NCBI GenBank assembly: GCA_036429605.1
Contig: JAVFKD010000015.1
Coordinates: forward strand, 457,421-521,420
Reading direction: 5' to 3'
From: Cladobotryum mycophilum
Lineage: Eukaryota > Ascomycota > Sordariomycetes > Hypocreales > Hypocreaceae
DNA length: 64,000 nucleotides
Below are positions 40,316 to 53,600 of the stretch, piece by piece. Made by a program: the position numbers and the translations under genes. The notes under the pieces are model-generated. The model searched no databases, was not told the DNA's origin, and worked only from the letters and a program-made list of their open reading frames with translations. Numbering within the stretch: position 1 is the first letter of the stretch; every line of letters starts with the position of its first letter.

Positions 40316-41192
40316 CCTTTTTTTCTACTTCTTCTCTCACTCAACATTGGTATAAAAAACGGGGGTGGGGCTTTTTGGTGTACTATATAGAACGCGTTTT
40401 GGTGTATTCAAGCGGAATATGTTTTGGCGATTACTGGAGTTGGGTCGGACCAAGGAAACTTGTTTAGAAGACAAATCAGTTGGGCAAAGAATACGCATGA
40501 TTGGACAAAGCGAACAGCATTGTTTCTGAATACCCGCTAATGACATTAATTGGGAGATTGGAAAGGCGCGTGGGAGAAGGGCATTTAATATTGATAGGGA
40601 GGGCGGTCATTGAAAGAGATGATGATGATTTTGATGGCTGAGAGTGGTTCATGTTCATGGATACCTATGATGTGACTCGATTGATGTGCTATGTGACCTC
40701 GTATTGAGCTTGCGAGGGTCGGAGACGGATGAATCCAGTAGTAAGCATGACAGGGGGAGATTAACCGAGTTGAACTGAAGCCATGTTGTTGATACAGATA
40801 GAATGAACAACCTCGACCTGAGCTACAGAGCTACAGAACTACCAGAGTCCAGATAATCCAAGATTATAATAGTGCTGTGAAGACAAGGCATTCAGAAACA
40901 TGTAGATCTCGATAGTAAAACCTCATCATGGCCAAGAGATTTTTCTCCGACTTGGCGTGCATCAAAGGGAGTTGGTAGATCTTGGGGAACTAGTTGACTC
41001 ACGAGTCACAAGTCTAACCATGAGGCTGTGAGTCACTAGTAGAACCAGATCCTGCTTGCAATTGAGTAATGAATATTAGGCTCATTGAAACTATTATATA
41101 TATATTGTCTGTGAAAACTCCCTTTTCCCCTCAGATTCAACAAAACATTACTTACCATCTTTTCGTTTCCATCACCATCACCATCACCCACC
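40316..41192. other. Intergenic region
   Basis: No gene supported. The last 25 bp before the GNAT start are CATCAC repeats leading into a good CACCATGG start context. Confidence 0.5.
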
Positions 41193-41862
41193 ATGGAGCC
41201 AACACCCAAAGAACTCATCACCATCAAAACCACCCTCCCCTCCACCCCCTTCCCCCCACGCTTCCCAACCCCTCCACACGCAGCGCCTCGTCCTCCGGCC
41301 CTACACCCAGGACGACCTCTCCTCCATCCACGCCCTACGCAGCCAACCCGAGGTGATGCGCTTCTCCGCCTACGGCCGGCCCGAGCCCCTCGACAAGACG
41401 CGCAAGTTCCTCGAGTCCAAGTTCAAGAACGCGGGCAATGTCAACCTAGACTACGTGGTGGCCCTGCGCTCGACGGGCGAGTTTATCGGCCTGTGCGGGT
41501 CGCATCAGAGGAAGGGAGATCTGGGCTGGCCGGCGATTGGGTACCAGTTTGTCAAGGAAAGCTGGGGTCGGGGATACGCCACGGAGGCTGTGGGGGCTTT
41601 GATGGATGCGTATTGGGCTCTTCCGAGGGAGGAGTGCGAGGTGAGCGTGGACAAGAGCACGGTGCGGGAGATGGAGGGGGATGGGTCGGGAGATGGATTG
41701 GTGCAGGAGTGTGTTATTGCGCTGACGGAGGAGGATAATGCGGGGAGCAAGAATGTGTTGAGAAAGTGCGGGTTTGAGCTGGAGAAGAAGTGGGTTGAGC
41801 CGGATTTGAGGGATCCGACGGTGGATATTGAGTTGCTTGGGTATGTGGCGAGGAGGAAGTGA
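41193..41862 (+). CDS. GNAT-family N-acetyltransferase (RimJ/RimL-like), apparent early frameshift
   Basis: The acetyltransferase frame runs from about 41258 to 41862: QRLVLRPYTQDD, DYVVALRSTGEFIGLCG, the acetyl-CoA loop region VKESWGRGYATEAV (Q/RxxGxG/A type), and ENAGSKNVLRKCGFE-like (TEEDNAGSKNVLRKCGF) C-terminal motif. It transfers acetyl from acetyl-CoA to an amine, substrate unknown. The only well-placed ATG (CACCATGG at 41193) is in another frame. The two meet at a C6 run (41252-41257), where loss of one C would give a continuous protein of about 222 aa. Otherwise translation would have to begin internally at the ATG near 41353, which would cut off the first beta strand of the fold. 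Confidence 0.8.
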
Positions 41863-42675
41863 GATGAATGAGATGTGGTACTATGGTGCTGTGGTGCTGT
41901 GGTGTTGATGAGGGTTGTGTGAATGGTAAAGAGTTGGTGATGATGCAGAGTTAGTGACGATGCAGAGTTGGTGATGATACAGAGTGTTGGTAATGATGAA
42001 GCTCTAGATGGAGGAATTGAAGATGTTGAGATGAATGGGGAGAAATGAGCATAGATGACTATCTTGTTTAACTTGTCTAACCTGGTTATTTATTATGCTC
42101 GAGTGAATTGAGGCTAGTTATTATCATACGAGTTGTCAGTTAGAATTGATTAAATGAGTTTCCTCATAGAAATCTGTTTAGACGGAGGATCAATACTTCA
42201 TTCCATATAAAGGCTCAATATGCATTTTAGTAAGATTTAGGTTATATAGCCAGGATGCTTGTGTACATATCGAGCACCGCTCATTCCATCTCCAATTACC
42301 AAGCATCACAATGGATCTTACCATGGTTAAATTTACCCAACTACAGCTAGATATTACCTACCTGCAACTACTAGGCAATTTCATTTATAATCCATATTAA
42401 GAATCCATTAAAATCCATTAAAATCCATGTTATAGCAAGCACCACAATAAGCATCCAAAATCGCACCGCTCGTTGGCCAGTGGCGTGCACACGTGAAATG
42501 GCGTGAGAATGCCATGAGTAAGCGCAATATCTGTGGTGGATTACAACACCAACGCCCTCACCCGATAGTCCGTACATAAAGATTCGGCTCCTCGGCTTCG
42601 TACATTATGTTCCTTCATCTCTCAATCTCAATCTCAGTAATTTAAGCTCACCAATCTTCATACATATTCACCATC
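41863..42675. other. Intergenic region
   Basis: No gene supported. Imperfect repeats of GATGATGCAGAGTTGGT-like units occur at about 41935-41990, just 3' of the GNAT gene. Confidence 0.45.
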
Positions 42676-44239
42676 ATGAGAGCACAAAGATCCCTAAGGG
42701 CACCGGCCCGTCAATTACACACCTTCCTCTCACCAACATGTAGATCATCTCCAGCCCTCACTCATCTCCATCCCCAGCTCTCTCATCATGCCACCACCAC
42801 CGTGCGATACACTCACTCCTCTCCCGCCCGCAAATCAGGAGTCGCCTCCAACCCCGCCATGGCCTTCCCCTGCCTCGACGCAATGGAATCCCGCTCCGCC
42901 AAACTCTCCGCCACAACCCGCTCCTCGCCAAACTCCTCCTCAGGCCCGGAACCGTCCTACACGGCTGGCGAGACCCTAAGCTTCCACTGCACCGAACCTT
43001 TACTCCTGGACTGGGGCGGCGTGCTCCCCGAGTTCAACATTGCGTACGAGTCCTGGGGCCAGCTCAACGCCGATAAATCAAACGCCATACTCTTACATAC
43101 CGGCCTCTCTGCCTCCTCCCACGCCCACTCCACAGACGCAAACCCGGCGCCAGGATGGTGGGAATCCTTCATCGGCCCCGGTGCGCCCCTGGATACGGAC
43201 AAGTACCACGTCATCTGCACAAACGTCATAGGCGGGTGCTACGGTTCCACCGGCCCCTCTAGCATCGACCCGGGGAACGGCGAGGTCTACGCCACGAGGT
43301 TCCCCGTCCTCACCATGCAGGACATGGTGCGCGCCCAGTTCCGCCTCCTCGACCACCTCGGCATCACCACCCTCTACGCCAGCGTCGGCTCCAGCATGGG
43401 CGGCATGCAGTCCCTCGCCGCAGGCGTGCTCTTCCCCCACCGCGTCTCCCGCGTGGCCACCATCTCGGGCTGCGCTCGCTCCCACCCTTACTCCATCGCC
43501 ATGCGCCACACCCAGCGCCAGGTCCTCATGATGGATCCAAACTGGAACAGGGGCTTCTACTACGGCAAAGTGCCCCCCACGCGGGCATGAAGCTCGCTCG
43601 CGAGATTGCCACGGTAACCTACCGCTCTGGACCGGAGTGGGAGCAGCGTTTCGGGAGGAGACGTGCTGATGCGAGTAAACCACCGGCCTTGTGTCCTGAT
43701 TTCTTGATTGAGACGTATTTGGACCATGCGGGAGAGAAGTGGTGCCTGACGTATGATCCAAATAGTCTGCTGTACGTGAGCAAAGCAATGGACTTGTTTG
43801 ACCTAGGAAGGGAGAACCAACTCGCCACCCAAGAGCGAAGAGCAGACAAAGAAAAGGACATTGCCTCAGGCTCATACACCACCACCGACGGCGCAGCCTG
43901 CAGTCTCATGCTCCCCTCCCAACCCTACGAAGAACAACCCGAATCCCAACCCGAATCCCCAGAAACCCAAGCCCGCCTCCCCGGCTCCTCCCACCCCCCA
44001 ACCGACCTCATCCACGGCCTCTCCCCCTCCGCGACACCCCCACGCTCGTCATGGGCGTAGCAAGCGACATCCTCTTCCCCGCCTGGCAGCAGCGCGAGAT
44101 CGCCGAGTCCCTGCGCCTGGGCGGCAACCGCAGCGTCACGCACGTCGAGCTGAGCGAGGAGACGAGCCTGTTTGGGCACGATACCTTTTTGTTGGATTTG
44201 AAGAATGTGGGGGGGAACTTGAGGCTCTTCCTCAACTGA
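42676..44239 (+). CDS. Mitochondrial-type serine/homoserine O-acetyltransferase, two apparent frameshifts
   Basis: An alpha/beta-hydrolase acyltransferase of the MetX/CysA type. The Arg-rich N-terminus (MRAQRSLRAPARQLHTF) looks like a mitochondrial presequence. Family motifs are FNIAYESWGQLN, NVIGGCYGSTGPSS, the nucleophile Ser in VGSSMGGMQS, the Asp in GVASDILFPAWQQ and the His in LFGHDTFLLD. It acetylates serine (or homoserine) from acetyl-CoA in cysteine/methionine synthesis. The reading frame changes twice, each time at a C run: C6 at 43573-43578 within the conserved KVPP region, and C5 at 44023-44027 just before the Asp motif. In both places one more C would continue the family sequence. 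I therefore treat this as one intact gene with sequence-length errors rather than three genes. A purine-rich tract follows the stop. Confidence 0.85.
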
Positions 44240-44246
44240 GCTATGT

Positions 44247-44376
44247 AGGGTCAGAAGAGAGAAGAGAGAAGAGAGAGAAGAGAGAAGAAGAGAAGGGAAG
44301 AGAAAAGAAAGGAGAAAAGGACAAAAAAACAAAAGGAAAGGAAAGGAGAGGAAAGGAAAGGAAAGGAAAGAAGAGC
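44247..44376. repeat. Purine-rich (GAAGA/GGAAA) tract
   Basis: About 130 bp almost entirely A and G, starting as AGAGAAG units and passing to GGAAA units, directly after the O-acetyltransferase stop codon. Confidence 0.8.
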
Positions 44377-44959
44377 AAGATGGTTTCTGTTGGAGTGGAG
44401 GCCTTGTCAGGGTTTGATGCATATAATTGTATATAGTTTTTCTCTTACCAAGTAGGCTACTAGGTTATTAAGTGACATATTAAAAGGGGGCATTCAACAA
44501 ACCCGAAAAGGGGAAACGCCCAGTATGACAGAAAGGCTTTCATTGTAATACAAAAAAGGATTTCAACTCAAGCTATCCCATCTTCATAAAAGCTCTAACC
44601 TAAAACAACAAAAGAACATGTTCATTATACAATTCAAAAGGTCGCCCAAAATCCAAAACTTCCTCCTGAATCCAAAATACCAAAGCTTGTTCCCAAGGAT
44701 ATCTACAACAACAAAAAAGGAGTTGGAAGAGAGAGAAAAAACAGTACATATCCAAAAAAGGAATAAAAGGAAAGTTTTCTATATATACAAAGCGAGAGAC
44801 CAGGTTTGATTTTGTTTGCGATGAGCAAGCAAAACAGTAACGGAAGATTAAAAAAACAAGATTCTTGTCCCAAATCCCACCTTTTTTTTCCAAATCGTAG
44901 TCAGCAGTAAAGCTGTACTGTTCATCATGTTTGTATGCTGAAACGAGAAAGAAAAAGAA
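44377..44959. other. Intergenic region (convergent 3' flanks)
   Basis: 3' flanks of the O-acetyltransferase gene and of the disordered-protein gene. AT-rich, no gene seen. Confidence 0.5.
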
Positions 44960-46960
44960 TTACAAGTATACATGCCGGACCTCTGAGTTGGCTCCCGTGC
45001 GCCTAGGACTTCCGTGACTGCTAGGACTGGCCTCTGGATCAAACATGGAAAAGTCGCAAGTCAGAGGCGAAGTCTGAGGGAGGTCAAAGTCGATCTCGAA
45101 AGACTTGGCTAGGTCCACGCTCGTGCTGGAAATGGCCTTTTCGAGAGAGGGAAAGGTCGGGCTAGGAAGACGCGGCGCCATGGTGGAAGTTGGCGTAGGG
45201 TTGGTCCAGGAAGGTGAACTCGGGGGCTTGGAGGGTGATAGAGGCGCAGGCATGGCAGAGTGGCGAGCTTCGACGCGGTTAAAGTCCCAGACTGGCAGTG
45301 AGAGACCACCAGACTCATCTCCTTGCTGATTAGTAAAGATGATGGATGGGCGAGTCGGTAGTCGTCCACGTGGGAGACCCTTGATCACGGGGAAATCACC
45401 CTCCATCGGCGTCTTGGAGGCCAACGGGCTAGGAGGCGGTCGGTCGGCTGGTGGGCCAGGGGTCAACTCAGATCTGGGGCTTTTGGCACCAACATCCATG
45501 TACGGTGACTGAGTAGCAATCGTAAGAGGACGCAAAGATTTCAGTGGACCACGGATACGAGTCTCGAGTGCTATTCTCGAGTTGAAGCCTTTGGGAGGGG
45601 TACGTCCAAAGAGACCTGCGTCAGGATCGGGCTGTGCTCTAGGTCCAACAGGTGACGGACCGCGAGCATATTGCTGGGTAGTGCCATTTGATGAGGCGGT
45701 TTCAGGTCGTCCCGAAGGCTGTGGCCAGGTGTTGCCCATTGGAGCCGTTCTTGGTCGTGGGCTCTGCTCATGTGGCTGCAAACCGGTCGATGCAGTGTCG
45801 CGAGACTCACTTGGACCATGGCCCATGGCCCAATCTTTCTTGAACGGATTCGGCTCCGCCATTTCAACCGGGCTCTCTACCAACTCAATACCCAGCGATC
45901 CAGCAGCAGATGTTTTCCTAACCATGTCACCGCCAAAGTGGTTGCCAAAGTCAAATTCGGAAAAATTGCCAGCAAGGCCTTCAACTGGGTGCTGCTGTAA
46001 CCTATGCCTCTCCTTATCGGCCTCCTCAATGGCCATTGTAAAGCTGGTTCGACGCGGCGAAAGAAAAGTAAGTGTATCCCGTTTAGCCTTGACATTTCGG
46101 ATGACTGGTATCTCCCCTTTGTCTTCGCTTGTGCGAGGAGCAGATGGAACGGGGCTGGGTAGCGGTGCAGGACCAAATCCATTACCAAACCCGGTAGAGA
46201 TTGTGAGGTTATGATGGTTTGTGGAAGTGACGGAAATTGATGGTCGCAGTTCGCCGCTTTCAATAGAATGTGGTGGTGATGGATACCCATTGTCATTGTC
46301 CATGATATCTTGGTCCATTTCCATAGTCATACGCCCTTCCGCGTCACCATGAGCGCCAAACTGAAACTGGCCCAGGGGGCTCTTGTATTTCGCGTCGTTT
46401 GATCCAGAAGAGCTTCCAGGTCGGGTACTGCTCGCAGGATCCTTGCAAAAGTGTACATCCAGAGGGTTCACCCATTCCGACTTTCGAGTACCGTTTGGTC
46501 TGCTAGGGGTTCCTGGGCGAGTGCCATGGTTTCCAAATGGTTCTGGCATCACCAGGCTTGTAGTGCTGCCGTTGGACTTCATCCACGGCCTCGATACTGG
46601 TACCGCTGGAAATTGGCCTGTATTGCCCAGGCTGGGCTGACGTCGGGATGCTGAGAGGTCAATCATGGACGTTGCTGCTGGGACATCCGTATAAGCTGTA
46701 CGCCAGTTCAAATGTCGTCCTGTAGTCGAATTCGAGGTTCCAGGTCGTGAGAGAGGTCGCTGAGGGCGGGAAAAGTTATGACCACCATGCTGGCCCTCGC
46801 CATTTTGATCAGTCTGCTGCTGCTGCTGGGGAGGCTGTTTCTTGTCGGATTGTTTTCTGTACACTAGTCAGTGGACTGGTAAAGCTTCATTAAGGACCAG
46901 ATCACCCTTACTGAGCTTTTTCTTATCACTCCCAAACCGGAGGCCAAAGAAAGATACCAT
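44960..46960 (-). CDS. Large disordered Ser/Pro-rich protein, function unknown
   Basis: Exon 1, 46912-46960, encodes MVSFFGLRFGSDKKKL; exon 2, 44960-46863, gives the rest, about 650 aa in all. The 48-bp intron has donor GTAAGG. I use the acceptor ACTAG because the neighbouring GTACAG acceptor would break frame, although the branch site is then unusually close. The body is rich in Ser, Pro, Gly and Asn with a short polyglutamine tract, and has no membrane span or catalytic motif. The short hydrophobic, basic N-terminus is separated from the rest by the intron and may be a targeting or membrane-contact peptide. Repeated PRTAP-, RPGTS- and SPPHS-like short motifs suggest phosphorylation or docking sites. 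I do not recognise a named family. Confidence 0.7.
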
Positions 46961-49187
46961 TTTGGGAAACAATTTTACCATTAAACTGGGAGAGAGATCA
47001 GCAGCTAGTCCAAGGATAAATCGCAACACCAGACTGACATTTACAGAAGTGTTGCAAGTTGAATCTGTCGGCTGGCCGCATGAACAGCACAGAGTTCCGA
47101 CAGAAGACCAGGGTGGTCCGAGTCCCTTATAAAACAGCAGGCGCTTCGTAAGTGTAACAAAAGACGGTGATCTCGAAACGGTCAAGCTGCAGGCCGTTCC
47201 CGGATGAGCGTACCCCACTGGTGATGTCTGCAGATTTCCTCTTTCGTTCCGGCAGTCGACTTGGTCCAAGGACGTAGTATCATCAACAGCTCAGGGGAGG
47301 TCCCTGATGAAGTGTGTGTGGGGGGAGGACGAGAGATCCACGTGGTAAACAAGTCGTAGAAAGGCAAATGTAAAGAAAACAACAATGTGTTCAAAGGAAT
47401 GGACGTGTCTGGCTCGACACAAATAATATAGAAAAAAGGACGACAAGATGTCACAAAGCAGCGGCGGTAACAGACACGGCTGCAGGCATCGTCATCACTT
47501 GAAAGAATTGAAGGAGAAGAGACAGACCGTTCAAGGATTCGACAAGAGAGATTCAAAGTAGAGGACGAGGGGGCCAGTACCATGCCATCCCCCCATGCCC
47601 CCCATGCCAGGACGCACAGGCGCAGACGCAAACGGCAGCGGTCCCTCGGCACAGCTGCGAGTCTACTACCTGTACCTACGCTCTTCAGGTTCTTTCTCTC
47701 CACACACGAATTGGCGCGTAAGTCCAGGGTGCTAAGACGGTAGGTGGATCGTGACATCGCGTCTCGCAATTTTGATGGTGTTCAAAAAGGGCTGAGACCA
47801 AATGAGTCCATCTCTGGTTGGCGCTATTGGCCAGCAAAGGGGGGGGACGATGTACAAGTACCTCGAGGACCGTCTCCCAGGGATACAAATTCCATTCATT
47901 CGCAGAAGCAATCTCGATTGAATCGCGAGTCAGAAAGAAAATGATGATGATTTTATTTTTATTTTAGACATATGAAAAAGGAAATATTCATATGCATGTT
48001 GATTCCACTGCATACAGCCTCTGTCTCTGTTTCTCCTCCGTCTCTTCCACTACAGATTGATGCTGTACAGACAGCCCGCCTCACACGTCAACAAATTCAG
48101 TGCATTACAGTTGATTATAGCGCACTCTAGCGCTCTTGGGCTGCCAGAAGCTGCAGCACCCTTGTAATATTTGCACTAGCGCCCTACAACGAACCACTAC
48201 CATGTGCGTTCTAGTGCAGTCGTCGCTGTTTGTTGGTTGGTTGGCTAACGTTGAAGTGCCCCTGAAGCTAATGCACGGTTGTGCCCGGCGTCTATGCACT
48301 TTGATTCCATGGATGTCCAAGTTGCACTCGCTCTGTTGAATGCTTTCTTCCAGGACGGAGACTTCAAGGCAAACATGACCCGATCCTCTCTTTTTGATTC
48401 ATGAGAAACAAAAACTCGGGCGATCTGATGCTAGTAAAATTTCATTTGATAGAGTGTTACCGTCCGCTCCCGTAGTCTCAGTTGAGGTAGTTGGATGCCT
48501 CCTGATTCCCTCCATCTGTTGTGCAAAGTTTCCAAGAGATAACTCCCTATGTGCCTTGTATGATGATAGCATACGCTTTGAAAGCAATCATAAATACATC
48601 CTTCATTCCGCTTACACCCAAAATACCCATTTTCTGGGCTCCTCTCCATACAGGTATAAGACTTGCATCCAAAGAAAAATCGCTCTGTTGGGCGCCAACG
48701 TGCCGCCGTGACATGCATCAAAGAGACTGTCCAGACACCGTGATATCCTCCACATAAGACTCTGGGCCATAGGATGAGAGATGACGAGACAAATCCGGGT
48801 TCAAAAATGCACATGAGCCAAGACAAGGCGGAGTGTCAGGGTAGGCGGTAAAGTTGACACTCCGATCCTGCAGCATGACATTGTACCCCGCCGTTATGCA
48901 TTGCCGCCCAGGACGGTCCGTGTCAAGGCTCACCGACCAGCAAAAGCTGACCTTGTCTCGCTGTTTGGCATATCGTTTTGTCCGTATGTCGATTATATCT
49001 GGCTAAATTTGGATATCGTGTGTAATGGTAGTTTCAGTAGATGAAGTCCCCGATTTGTAAAGTGACAGTGAATATTGGCTGGTTGCCCCGTCTTGGCTTG
49101 GCAGATACCGCCGGCTTTCATAGCTGTCGTTTGAACAAAATAGGGCAAATCTCTTGTCCAGTTACCGTATTTCGGCATGCAAATCGA
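46961..49187. other. Intergenic region (2.2 kb)
   Basis: Promoter and long leader of the disordered-protein gene on the left, 3' flank of isy1 on the right. A 195-codon minus frame at 47182-47769 is compositionally unlike protein and is probably leader sequence. Nothing else supported. Confidence 0.5.
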
Positions 49188-49980
49188 TCACAGTTGATCA
49201 AGAAGCTTCCGTCTCCTCCTTTCAATCAGCTCCTCCTGGACTTCTTCCATCGTTGGCAATACCCATCCCCGGCCATCCCCGTTATCCCCAGGTAATGGCT
49301 CCCAGCCCTCTGGAGTCTCCTGTGGTCCCGTCTCGAGAAGATTTTCAACAGCTTGTTGTTCCTTTTCTGCCTCGTATCTGAGTAACGCATCGTCCTCCTC
49401 GTTTGGCGCGTAACCGTAGTATGCCGCGTCCACAATCTTCCTAATCTCCTTGCTTTCTTCCAGTGGTTTCTCGTCATGGCCCTTGCTCATTGCTGCCTCG
49501 AATAACTCTTTTACGCCTGGGAGCTCACGCGCTCGTCCAAAATATTTGTAGCCTTTCCCGCCACCTGGTATTTCTCTCCCTTGCTCGTCGTAGATTTTCC
49601 CACCTCCTCTCATGTAGTTCGGCCCGCCTAAGTTACGTATCTGTATCTCCCACATGTGTTTCTCGCGCATAAGCTTGTTGATTTCATCGTTGAGGTCGCG
49701 GATCTGGTAGTCGCTCAACACGGTGTCCTGAATTCTGGAGACCTTGCGTGAGATCTCCTTGAGGACCTGTCCACGCCATCGCTCGCAGGACTGTATGGAA
49801 TCGACTTCGGTGATAACCTTGGGACGGCGTGTTCGTCCAGCGTCGATAATGCCTAGATCTGCTGCTTGCGCTTCGCGGAAGCGAAACAGCATAGACTGGG
49901 CTTTTTCGGAGTTTCGAGCCTGGCAAGAAATGTCAGCGAGCTGGGAACTTCGCTTCAAAGAAATTGGCTATACTGACCAT
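49188..49980 (-). CDS. isy1: Pre-mRNA-splicing factor ISY1
   Basis: A recognisable ISY1 protein of about 244 aa: MARNSEKAQSMLFRFREAQA at the N-terminus, then SCERWRGQVLKEISRKVSRI, IRDLNDEINKLMREKHMWE, IRNLGGPNYMRGGGK and the conserved GYKYFGRARELPGVKELFE. ISY1 belongs to the NineTeen/Prp19-associated spliceosome complex and helps first-step fidelity. The first exon is only the ATG (49978-49980), followed by a 58-bp intron (GTCAGT...GCTGAC...GCCAG, 49920-49977) and then exon 2 at 49188-49919. Without this intron the first codons would be unlike the family, so the model is well supported. Confidence 0.93.
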
Positions 49981-50658
49981 GTTGAATATTCGAGATAGAC
50001 GAGACAAAAATTACTCCTGCTCCCTAATAAAACAGCTGTTGAGCCTTCAGGTTTGGATCATGGAGCTTCTCGAGCAACGTACTGGGTTTGGGTGGAGCTT
50101 TTTCCAGCCTTGTTTAAAAGTGGCTGATGAGCGTTAGCCAGCCACCCATCAGCCACACCATGGAACACATGCTGAGATCAATGGATTGTCCTGTGTTAAC
50201 CTAGTACAGTACTAGACTAATACCAAAGAAAATCATTCTCATTTAGTTTTTTTCTTCTTTTCTTTTCTTTTTATTCACACCTTCAATTGTATCTAGATGG
50301 AGATGCTGAATGAGTATGGGATTTTAGAATTTAAGAACCCCCTATCACAATACTTGTGACTCTGGTGGCTCTAGATGAGCGGCGAGGGACTGTTGACTAA
50401 TAATGAACGGCTATGCTGTATAAATAATACACGTGTAGTATTTCGAGTGTGCCTGATTTCAGGCTGCTATAACTGTACCCAGTGTTCCCAAACTTCTGAA
50501 GACAAGGCTTCGGGAGGGGCGAGCTAGTTATCCATCGCTTATGAAGATTCGGCACGATTCGACACGATCCAACGAGGTACCTAGGAATATCAGGAGCATC
50601 GAAAGGAATAACAAAGCTCAAGAAAATATACGCTGACCAAGCCATTTTTGCCACCGTT
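49981..50658. other. Divergent promoter region
   Basis: About 0.7 kb between isy1 and the NACHT-WD40 gene, which run apart. It contains a T/C-rich tract at about 50248-50272; no gene seen. Confidence 0.5.
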
Positions 50659-53600
50659 ATGGATTCAATAACCATACCGGGGATTAGCATAACCGATGCT
50701 ATTCAACTCGCGGCGCAGGTAATCTCGCACTCTCAAGCATACTATAATGAGGTCAAGCACGCCAAATCGGACATAGAACGTCTCCAGCGCAAGGTCGAGG
50801 GCCTCAAAAGCGTTCTCGAAAACGCCCAACGACTTCTCCAGAGCCCAGATGGGGCTCGACTTCGGACCTCGCAAGAGCTACACGCAGCTGTGACCAAAAG
50901 TTCCTCCGAACTTGGGCGCATCGCTGAAGCATTGGGCAAGAAACTTGAGAGGCGCCGTAATGTCATAACTCGAAGGCTAAACCTAATGAGATGGCCATTG
51001 GAGAAAGGGCAAGTTGATTCTGTTATTGCAGAGCTGGGACGAAACCAGCAGGTTTTATCGTTCGCTCTAAGCGTTGACAACACGTTGGTTTCTGCCTTTC
51101 CCGGTTTTATTCTAGATCATGGCTGATGACTTTTATCATAGTGAACAAATCCTTGCGATCAGCTCGAAGCTAGATTTCTCCAAGATTCCCATCGCTAAAG
51201 GTGCAGCATTCGATTCTCAAGCAAACGAGCACGAGCCTACATGTCTTCCTGACACGCGGGTGGAGATTCTCGCTGGCATCAACAAATGGGCCAAAGATCC
51301 CCAAGGGCATTGCATTTACTGGCTTTGCGGCCTGGCCGGTACTGGAAAGTCGACTATATCTCGCACAGTAACACATCAGTTTACTGAATGCGGAGTACCA
51401 ACCGCAAACTTCTTTTTCAAGAAAGGAGAAGGTGATCGCGGGAAAGCATCTGTCCTATTTACTACGGTTGCCGCGCAACTGATTCACCTGTTACCGGAAA
51501 TTGCACCTCATGTTAGGGATGTTATTGAGAGGGACCCAAACATAGCAGACAAGGCTTTAGGACGTCAGTTCGATGAACTTATTTTGAAGCCATTGGAGAA
51601 ACATAAAAACACCACCTCATCACTCATAATTGTCGTATTCGATGCCCTCGATGAGTGCGACAATCAGGACGATGTCATTACCGTCATTCGACTCCTTTCC
51701 AAAGCTAAAGAGTTAACCTCTGTTCACTTAAAGTTTTTCGTGACTAGCAGACCAGAGCTCCCGATTCGACTTGGCTTTGGTAAGATCCATGGCGATTATG
51801 AAGACGTCGCCCTACATGAAGTGCCCGCACAAGATATACGACATGACATATTAATATATTTGAACTCCCAACTCGCGCTGATCCGCGATGACTTCAACTC
51901 AGACGTCTTATCTTCCTATAGGCTGCCTGATGATTGGCCGCCATCAGACATTGTTGGGAAGCTTGTCGACATGTCAGTGCCATTGTTCATCTTCGCATCC
52001 ACTGTCTGTCGTTTTCTTGGGGAGAGGGCATTGGGCGATCCCAAGAAACAAGCCATGAAATTTATCCAGTATAAGGGCAGTGGGAAACTCAATCAATTAG
52101 CCAGGACGTACCTCCCCATCTTAAACCAGCTACTTGTTGAGCGTGTTGGGCGTGTTGGGGTGCAGTTTGAGGATCGCCCCGCGAAGCAGAGGGCAGAGGT
52201 CATTGACAATTTCCGTGAGATTGTTGGCACGATTGTTCTTCTTGCTGAACCTCTCCCTATGGTGGCTCTCTCTGAGCTTATTGGACGCGACCAGGAAGTC
52301 ATCAATGCACACTTGAGTATGCTACATTCCGTTTTGAACATTCCAAAAGATGCAAGCGCCCCTATCAAATTATTTCACCTATCTTTTCGTGATTTTCTTG
52401 TTGACCCAGACGGCATGGCTGAGAACCCCTTTTATATCAACGAGCAATCAACTCACGAAAAAATGGCCGCGAATTGTCTTGACTTACTCTCGAAAGACAA
52501 CAATCTTAAAGAGGACATCTGTGGACTCAAGAACCCAGGAATGTCGCGATCAGACATCCAACAGGACACAATCAATGAATGTATACCACCACATGTTCGG
52601 TATGCATGTCTATATTGGGTTTTCCACCTGAAACAAGGTGAAGTTCGGATCCACGACGACTCCTCCACACATCACTTCCTCCGTATCCATTTCCTACACT
52701 GGCTTGAGGTATTTAGTCTGCTAGGGCGCGTGTCAGAAAGCATTGGCATGATAGACACTCTGTTAAGCCTTGTCGATGTATGTGTTTCTGCTGCTCTTGA
52801 TTTGTCAGATCACTAACAGCGTTGCGTAGTTTACGAATAGTGCCGATTTATCGGAATTCCTTCGCGACTCCAGGAGAACTATCCTTGGAAATCGACTGCC
52901 AATAGACACAGTGCCGTTACAACTATATTCATCTGTACTTCTATTCCTGCCACAAAATAGCGTGATTCGTCAACAATTTGAGGAAGTCATCCCCAGATGG
53001 ATCAAGGTTCGCCCAACCGTCGAAATGGACTGGGACCCATGCTTTCAAACACTCGAAGGCCATCAAAACGGTATCAAATTAGCAATTTTCTCACATGACT
53101 CTTCACTCATCGCATCAACGAGTGTTGACAATGTCTTCATCTGGCATACCGATACTGGGACTTGCATACAAAAGCTACAAAATCTTAAATGGATTGCAAA
53201 GGCACTAAGATTCTCTTACGATTCATCAAAACTAGCAATGGTGAATGCTTTCGGTGTTGTATTTGTCTGGGACACAAGTACATGGGAATGCATTGTTAAA
53301 TCGAAGATGGAGCTGGACCCCATTAAAATAAGCAAAGTCATGCTCTTGACCGATTTGCAACATGTGGTTTTACGGCATAATGAGAAAGTAGCGAAAGTGA
53401 GGGTGGCTACAGGGAAAGTTATTGAAGAATGGTACGAAGGTAACGAGAATAAGAACTTTTCGCACGATTTGAGGTTTGTGTTTACACACGATAGACACGG
53501 CGCCAATCTCTGGGACACCAATAGTCGGCATAAATTGCACAGCTTCCCAGGCAACTATGTTACCGGCGAGGCTTTTCCATCCGACCCAAAATGGGTGGCT

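Noticed and set aside
41353..41862. Internal ATG as true GNAT start
   Set aside because: It would remove the first strand and the QRLVLRPYT motif of the fold; an upstream start with a C-run length error explains the data better.
47182..47769. 195-codon minus frame
   Set aside because: Cys/Arg/Ser-rich with no motif; better explained as leader or promoter sequence of the gene starting at 46960.
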